A stretch of 64,000 nucleotides of DNA, from the NCBI RefSeq assembly GCF_016097555.1, contig NC_054713.1:15000955-15064954 (forward strand), in the 5' to 3' direction. Position 1 is the stretch's first letter, and each line of letters opens with the position of its first letter. The notes beneath the pieces were generated by a model that had not been told where the DNA came from, did no database searches, and was given only the letters and a program-made list of their open reading frames with translations. Shown here piece by piece: positions 62,330 to 64,000 of the stretch. The position numbers were made by a program, and so were the translations under genes. The stretch comes from Gigantopelta aegis (Eukaryota > Mollusca > Gastropoda > Neomphalida > Peltospiridae).

Positions 62330-62765
62330 GATCTGCAGTAAATGATATTTTTAATGTTTGTACTTTGTTATTCAGGGTACTGGACAGCTACAGTCACACT
62401 AATTACCTAGGTTGATTTAACAACTAACATCTTGATTGTTTCTTTACTGTAGTTCCTTACTTGCTACTTGGATTAAGAGGATTAGCAAGTAACATATCAC
62501 TACTTCAAACATTGTTCTTTTAGTAGATAATACAATCGGTTGATCTAAGAAAAAAAGGAATAGGTGGCTATGAGGGCTTCTTCACCAGCAGTTAAATCAA
62601 GAGGATTAGAAAGGATTAGAGGATTAGAAAGTAACTCTACTACTGCAAGGGAACCATTTTAGTGTGGTTAAAACTGTCAATTTAAGTATTGAAGGGGAGA
62701 ATTTACCAGGGGGGAAATGACCGGGGGGGGGGGGGGGGTGCCTGGGGGGGAAATGCCCTAGAACC

Positions 62766-62848
62766 GTCAAAATTACCAAATGTTTCACATCCAATAGCCG
62801 ATGATTAATAAATCAATGTGCTCTAGTGGTATTGTTAAAAAAAAAAGA
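62766..62848 (+). mobile_element. SINE T1 tail, right part of the split copy
   Basis: GTCAAAATTACCAAATGTTT, ACATCCAATAGCCGATGATT, GTGCTCTAGTGGTATTGTTA. It continues the SINE interrupted at 61340. Confidence 0.85.
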
Positions 62849-63960
62849 CTCTTAACTACACTTATTATAAACATGTTTGATTTAGCTTTAATTTTACACA
62901 GGCTATATATCAGAATTTAGGGTAATAACATTTGTTAGTTTGATGCAACTGCCACGTGCCATCTGTGAGATTTCTATTTTCTACTTATATGCAGCCATAC
63001 GTTTTTTTCTCTTCACATATACAGTATGAGAATTTATTTGTTTTATTAATTTGGCGGCGTTTTTATGTTATACAGGCTCAATACAGCCACTGCAGTATTT
63101 AGTCTGTCCGGTCCGGTTCTCTAGCTGGAGTGGTGAGCTATTCCACAGTCTGCTTACAGTATGCATATTATTATAAACAGACAGATGAAAATAGCCTAGA
63201 CTGATCATATATCTTATCCACGTTTCACTTTCCATATACCTCCGTGTGTCAGGTAACAGCAGCTTAATTTTATATGTAAGCTGTACGAAATGTATTGGAA
63301 TTCCGTTAATAATTGCTCTACTTGTCAGTCCCGTGAATAAGAAAGTTAAACAAATTTTTTGATAAATGATATACATCACAAGTACTCATGTAATACGCTG
63401 CGTATAACCTGCCTCTTGATACGATTGATTAATTATTTTACCACGTTGGTAGATATACATTTGTGATACGTTACCGTATATATACATGTATATGTCAATC
63501 ACCTTTTACTGTAGCTAAGTAGGTTTTTAATCATCATCATCATCAACATAAGTTTTGTTTTCAGTTTGTTGTCATGGATATGAATTATGATGACCAGGAT
63601 AAATGTTTAAATTGTTTTTAGATATACCTCCCCCTACCCCCACCCACTTTTGTTGAGTAATTGAGCTATTCATGATCTGCGTTGTTTTTAATTGCAATGG
63701 TAATGAAATAGATGTATTTTCTTGTTCAGTGTATTGTTCTGACATTTTGAGATGTTAAAACAAAGGCATGTATTTTATTATTTGTGATATACATGAATTA
63801 TTGATAATGTTAAAATCAGTTGATGTACAGCAGGCCTCAGGTTAATATCGTAGAGCGAAGTCACTTCTCTCTCACACTTTTGAGAGGGCGAACTTTCTAA
63901 CGGGAGGGAGACCTGAATTTTTAATCTGAAACAATAAATATGCCAAAAGGAGTTATATTA
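62849..63960. other. Intergenic, no supported gene
   Basis: A 103-codon minus frame (63379-63068) has no recognisable motif and AT-biased codons; I do not call it. A TCATCA run lies near 63530. Confidence 0.4.
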
Positions 63961-63969
63961 ACCCAATAC

Positions 63970-64000
63970 AAGCAAACCTGTCTTTAGCGGCCACACAAAG
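63970..64000. mobile_element. Left end of a CAGTCAAACCTGT-type MITE, cut by the window edge
   Basis: AAGCAAACCTGTCTTTAGCG followed by GCCAC matches the start of 12944-13663 with a few changes. Confidence 0.55.

Larger units (their letters stand above)
61341..62765 (-). mobile_element. Foldback/MULE-like element carrying a FLYWCH gene
   Basis: The perfect 9-mer GTCAAAATT flanks it (61332-61340, 62766-62774), in the middle of a SINE. The outer ends AGGGCATTTC and GAAATGCCCT are inverse. Both sides carry repeated GGTCATTTCCCCCC-type units (left 61610-61682, right 62706-62750 in inverse), with long C or G tracts. The 9-bp target fits Mutator-like elements and the repeated arms fit Foldback types. 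Cargo: an intact two-exon FLYWCH frame. No MULE transposase domain is present, so it is probably non-autonomous or only part of a larger system. Confidence 0.75.

Noticed and set aside
63068..63379. 103-codon minus-strand frame with MMYIIYQKICLTFLF start
   Set aside because: Hydrophobic, AT-driven composition and no recognisable motif; weak thought of a LINE remnant could not be supported.
1..64000. CRISPR array, operon, phage or bacterial origin
   Set aside because: Tandem repeats lack unique spacers of constant size, and spliced genes and SINEs show nuclear animal DNA.

Overview
The window looks like nuclear DNA of a marine mollusc, most likely a gastropod. It is AT-rich and intron-rich, and it is packed with short interspersed elements (SINEs) whose tails read GTTAAACAAAACAAAC or CGTTAAATAAAACATTTC, types I know from molluscan genomes. 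It also holds many non-autonomous DNA transposons with inverted ends, plus microsatellites. I see no operons, rRNA, CRISPR arrays or free-standing tRNA genes.

Two host genes could be rebuilt exon by exon, with matching splice phases. On the minus strand, positions 17064 to 9220 carry a complete six-exon TMEM222 orthologue (193 aa, DUF778/RTE1 family). On the plus strand, positions 28990 to 51280 carry an eight-exon gene of about 516 aa. It has an FHA domain at its N-terminus and a PHD finger at its very C-terminus, which is the architecture of transcription factor 19 (TCF19). The two genes are divergent, with about 12 kb between their starts. A third gene enters at the left edge on the minus strand (first exon, start codon at 113); I do not recognise it.

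Layout: 1-113 is the unknown first exon. 114-9200 is intergenic and repeat-rich. 9220-17064 is TMEM222, whose introns hold SINEs, a TA-flanked MITE, a foldback element and a MULE-like MITE. 17100-28900 is a transposon-dense spacer holding a broken Tc1 element into which a THAP-domain element has inserted. 28990-51280 is the TCF19-like gene with an 8.5 kb first intron. 51281-54300 is probable 3' UTR and flank made of degenerate tandem repeats. 54300-64000 is repeat-rich and contains an element with foldback-like ends that encodes an intact two-exon FLYWCH-domain protein (61341-62765).

The most unusual material is in the mobile elements. One is the FLYWCH element, with 9-bp target duplications and C-rich repeated ends, together with a smaller foldback relative inside TMEM222. 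Another is a set of modular SINEs in which at least three tRNA-like heads and two tails are recombined around one core. The third is a SINE core amplified into a small satellite at 47.1 kb. Exon boundaries were set by eye from splice consensus and phase. All family assignments are recognitions from the sequence, not search results.
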